Made by a program: the position numbers and the translations under genes. From positions 1 through 24,589 of the forward strand of contig JBGOUJ010000037.1 in the NCBI GenBank assembly GCA_041477005.1: a stretch of 24,589 nucleotides of DNA. Reading direction: 5' to 3'. Origin of the DNA: JBGOUJ01 sp041477005 (GTDB lineage: Bacteria; Acidobacteriota; Terriglobia; Bryobacterales; JACQDG01). Shown here in pieces: positions 22,944-24,589 of the stretch. Position 1 is the first letter of the stretch, and every line of letters starts with the position of its first letter. Below the pieces are notes generated by a model. The model did no database searches. It saw nothing but the letters and a program-made list of their open reading frames with translations, and was not told the DNA's origin.

Positions 22944-23154
22944 GGCACGCTGGGAGCGTGCGCCACGAAGCCGTGGTAGACACATTGCATAGCAGACGTG
23001 GCGCTGGCACTCTTGCCTGCCGCGTCGAGACCCATCTCGACGCTTGGCTGGCCTTGCGAAACGTCGAAGCGAAACCGGTCCAGGCGAAGACATCGGGCGC
23101 TCTGGCGCCGTGCTGCTCCGCGTATTCCCCGGCGACGGCGCCCGCTTCGGGGGA
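22944..23154. other. Non-coding spacer between HNH and methyltransferase genes
   Basis: About 210 bp with no frame that looks coding. It contains a strong stem-loop at 23022-23043 (see separate entry) and a smaller GGCGC/GCGCC hairpin near 23100. The stretch around GGCGCTGGCACTCTTGCCTG has the look of a dispersed intergenic repeat of Acidobacteria genomes; that impression cannot be checked in a single window. Confidence 0.4.
23022..23043. repeat. Strong inverted repeat / stem-loop
   Basis: GCGTCGAGA and TCTCGACGC are perfect 9-bp complementary arms around the tetraloop CCCA. It lies 112 bp past the methyltransferase stop on the minus strand. No T-run follows in either direction, so an intrinsic terminator is unlikely. 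A REP-like palindromic element or a 3'-end-stabilising hairpin are alternatives. Confidence 0.5.
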
Positions 23155-23709
23155 CTACCTCTTATAGAGGTACAGAGTGTGGGTGCGGCTGTCGCCTTCT
23201 TCGTTATCTTCCACGGTGAGCACCTGCTCGGCCTTCCAGCCCCGGAACTCAAAATCGTGGGAGACCACGCGCGAGCCCTTCTTCATGTCCTTCTCGAGCA
23301 ACGGCTGGATCTTGTCGTTCGAGGACGGCAGCAGGTAGACGGTCATCAAGTCCGGCTTGGAGAAGTCGGCCTTCATCAGGTCGCCCTTGACGATGTTGGC
23401 CAGCTTCTGGAGATCCAGGTCTTTGATCCGCGCCATGCTCCGGTTGTAAAGATCGTCATCGATCTCGTAGCCGACCGAATGAGCGCGGAACTTCTGCGCC
23501 GCCATGATCACCACGCGGCCGTCGCCGCTGCCCAGATCGTAGTGCCACTCGCCGGCTCTCAGGCCGCCGAGCTCGAGCATCTTCTGCACCACCGATTCCG
23601 GGGTGGGGTAATAAGGGGCAAGTTTCTCCACTCCCTGCTGCTGGGCGGGGACCGCCGCTACGACTGCCAGGGCCAGCAGGGCGGCTAAGAGCAGCACTGT
23701 TTTGCGCAT
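23155..23709 (-). CDS. SAM-dependent methyltransferase-fold protein with an N-terminal signal peptide
   Basis: 184 residues. An excellent Shine-Dalgarno (AAAGGAGG) lies 6 nt before the ATG at 23709. The first 23 residues (MRKTVLLLAALLALAVVAAVPAQ) are a clear signal peptide ending in AxA-like PAQ. After it comes a compact class I methyltransferase fold: the SAM-binding motif I is YDLGSGDGRVVIMAA (residues 57-71), followed by the acidic end of strand 2 in VGYEID (79-84), D110 in VKGDLMKADF, and VYLLPSSND as a motif-IV-like segment. No extra substrate domain is present. Export of a SAM enzyme is puzzling because SAM is cytosolic; the leader may be a membrane anchor, or the protein may bind something else. 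It is divergent from the adenosine-kinase-family gene 38 bp away. Confidence 0.85.
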   Translation of the reverse strand: MRKTVLLLAALLALAVVAAVPAQQQGVEKLAPYYPTPESVVQKMLELGGLRAGEWHYDLGSGDGRVVIMAAQKFRAHSVGYEIDDDLYNRSMARIKDLDLQKLANIVKGDLMKADFSKPDLMTVYLLPSSNDKIQPLLEKDMKKGSRVVSHDFEFRGWKAEQVLTVEDNEEGDSRTHTLYLYKR

Positions 23710-23747
23710 GACCTTCCTCCTTTGCGGGATGATACCATGTGATCGCC

Positions 23748-24230
23748 ATGGAATTGCTGACGGTAAAGATGAACATTCCCGAGGGAGCGAACCTGATCCT
23801 GGGCCAGACCCACTTCATCAAGACCGTGGAGGACCTCTACGAGGCGATCGTGGGCACGGTCCCGGCGATGAAATTCGGCATCGCTTTCAACGAGGCCTCC
23901 GGGCACTGCCTGACGCGGGTGGAGGGCAACGACGAGGGACTCCAGCGCGCCGCCGCCGGGAACGCCAGTGACCTGGCGGCCGGCCACATCTTCGTGATCC
24001 TGCTGAAGGAAGGGTACCCCATTAACATCCTGAACCGGATCAAGGATGTGCCGGAGGTTTGCAATATCTATTGCGCCACGGCGAACCCGGTCGAGGTGAT
24101 CGTGGCCCAGACCCAGCAGGGGCGCGGTATTCTCGGCGTGGTCGACGGCTCCTCGCCCAAGGGCGTGGAAAGCGAGGCCGATGCGGCCTGGCGCAAGGAC
24201 CTGCTGCGGAAGATCGGGTACAAGCGGTAG
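23748..24230 (+). CDS. Adenosine-specific kinase family protein (PF04008)
   Basis: 160 residues from the ATG at 23748; a GTG three codons earlier is in frame but less likely. The whole length matches the small PF04008 family of bacteria and archaea: VKMNIPEGANLILGQTHFIK, KTVEDLYEAIVGTVPAMKFG, AFNEASGHCLTRVEGND, AAGHIFVILLKEGYPINILN, VPEVCNIYCATANPVEVIVA, TQQGRGILGVVDGSSPKGVE. The family name rests on work on an archaeal member; the physiological role in bacteria is poorly defined. The only addition is a short C-terminal extension (ADAAWRKDLLRKIGYKR). It is cytosolic. It converges with the TfoX-N gene, the two stops being 4 nt apart, with no visible terminator between. Confidence 0.92.
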   Translation: MELLTVKMNIPEGANLILGQTHFIKTVEDLYEAIVGTVPAMKFGIAFNEASGHCLTRVEGNDEGLQRAAAGNASDLAAGHIFVILLKEGYPINILNRIKDVPEVCNIYCATANPVEVIVAQTQQGRGILGVVDGSSPKGVESEADAAWRKDLLRKIGYKR

Positions 24231-24234
24231 AAAC

Positions 24235-24589
24235 CTACGTCTTTTGCAGACCACCCTTGACCGGCTTCGCCGCCTTCTTGGCCTTCGCCGGCAGCGCCCT
24301 GGCGTACTCGAGCGATTGGCCCATCCACTTGGCCAGCTCTTTGCGGTCTCGTGTCAAGGAGTTCGCGAGAGTCGCGTAGCCCTTCATCTTGCGCCCGGGC
24401 ATCGGCTCGAACTCAGCCGCTCCGTCCAACTGGAGCAAGATTGCCTGATCCACTGCGGAGAGACGGAAGATCATGCTTTGCTTGTGAAGCCCCGCGAACA
24501 GGTTCCCGTTGACAAAGCAGCAGGGCCAGCCGAACATCTTCTTCTGTTCCACTTGCCGGTCCTTCGGAGCAAGCTCGCCAAATAGGTTC
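24235..24589 (-). CDS. TfoX N-terminal domain family protein, cut by right edge
   Basis: The frame runs off the window and shows the last 117 residues. The codons just before a possible GTG at 24552 encode NLFGELAPKDRQ, which continues the family pattern, so that GTG is internal and the true start lies outside. Family features: VEQKKMFGWPCCFVNGNLFAGLH, IFRLSAVDQAILLQLDGAAEFEPMPGRKMKGYATL, and ending LAKWMGQSLEYARALP followed by a Lys/Ala-rich tail. These stand-alone TfoX-N (PF04993) proteins are small, cytosolic and of unknown function, unlike the competence regulator TfoX itself. Confidence 0.85.
   Translation of the reverse strand, partial: NLFGELAPKDRQVEQKKMFGWPCCFVNGNLFAGLHKQSMIFRLSAVDQAILLQLDGAAEFEPMPGRKMKGYATLANSLTRDRKELAKWMGQSLEYARALPAKAKKAAKPVKGGLQKT

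Noticed and set aside
22882..23010. N-terminal extension of the HNH protein
   Set aside because: The extra residues read through the perfect palindrome and show no zinc or HNH features; probably non-coding leader.
1..24589. CRISPR arrays, tRNA, rRNA or insertion sequences
   Set aside because: No regularly spaced repeats, cloverleaf-like segments, rRNA signatures or transposase genes with terminal inverted repeats were recognised by eye.

Overview
The window looks like a chromosomal segment of an Acidobacteriota bacterium, most likely of the Solibacter/Bryobacterales type. This is inferred from three things: an Oar-like TonB-dependent receptor with an N-terminal carboxypeptidase-regulatory domain, a PSCyt1/DUF1549/DUF1553 protein paired with a Tat-exported DUF1501 protein, and a high-GC sequence with very tight stop/start overlaps. 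No rRNA, tRNA, CRISPR array or insertion sequence was recognised.

Layout. Positions 1-3612 (minus) hold a two-gene DUF1553-type/DUF1501 export operon, with the DUF1501 gene cut by the left edge. Positions 3777-4393 (minus) hold a PIN-domain toxin and an upstream antitoxin-like frame that has lost an obvious start codon. Positions 4495-21981 are the core of the window. A FadR/GntR regulator is followed by two divergent operons that start from a shared 130-bp intergenic region (8275-8404). The left operon (minus, 8274 to 5190) encodes a phosphotriesterase-family hydrolase/lactonase, a SelA-like PLP lyase, and the two halves of a DMT/EamA permease separated by one in-frame TGA. The right operon (plus, 8405 to 21981, seven genes, each junction overlapping or 1 nt apart) encodes a TonB-dependent receptor, a cytosolic TIM-barrel hydrolase-like protein, three tandem exported GH20-like paralogues of about 770 residues, a Gfo/Idh/MocA oxidoreductase, and a cog3964 amidohydrolase/deacetylase.

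Hypothesis. Together the two operons have the parts for importing and oxidatively degrading an N-acetylated amino sugar or sugar acid. The receptor would bring oligosaccharide across the outer membrane and the three GH20-like enzymes would trim it in the periplasm. EamA would move monomer inward, the Gfo/Idh enzyme would oxidise C1, and the PTE-like enzyme would open the lactone. The cog3964 enzyme would remove the acyl group, and the SelA-like enzyme would eliminate ammonia to a 2-keto-3-deoxy sugar acid. The FadR regulator probably senses an acid intermediate. The substrate is not shown by the sequence, and no 2-keto-3-deoxy-acid kinase or aldolase is present.

The right part is a rearranged boundary followed by ordinary genes. 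The amidohydrolase ends in an unusual tail and abuts the 3' remnant of a different TonB-dependent receptor (21984-22313). After this come an HNH nuclease (minus), a palindrome- and hairpin-rich spacer, a signal-peptide-bearing methyltransferase (minus), an adenosine-specific kinase family protein (plus), and a TfoX-N domain protein (minus) cut by the right edge.
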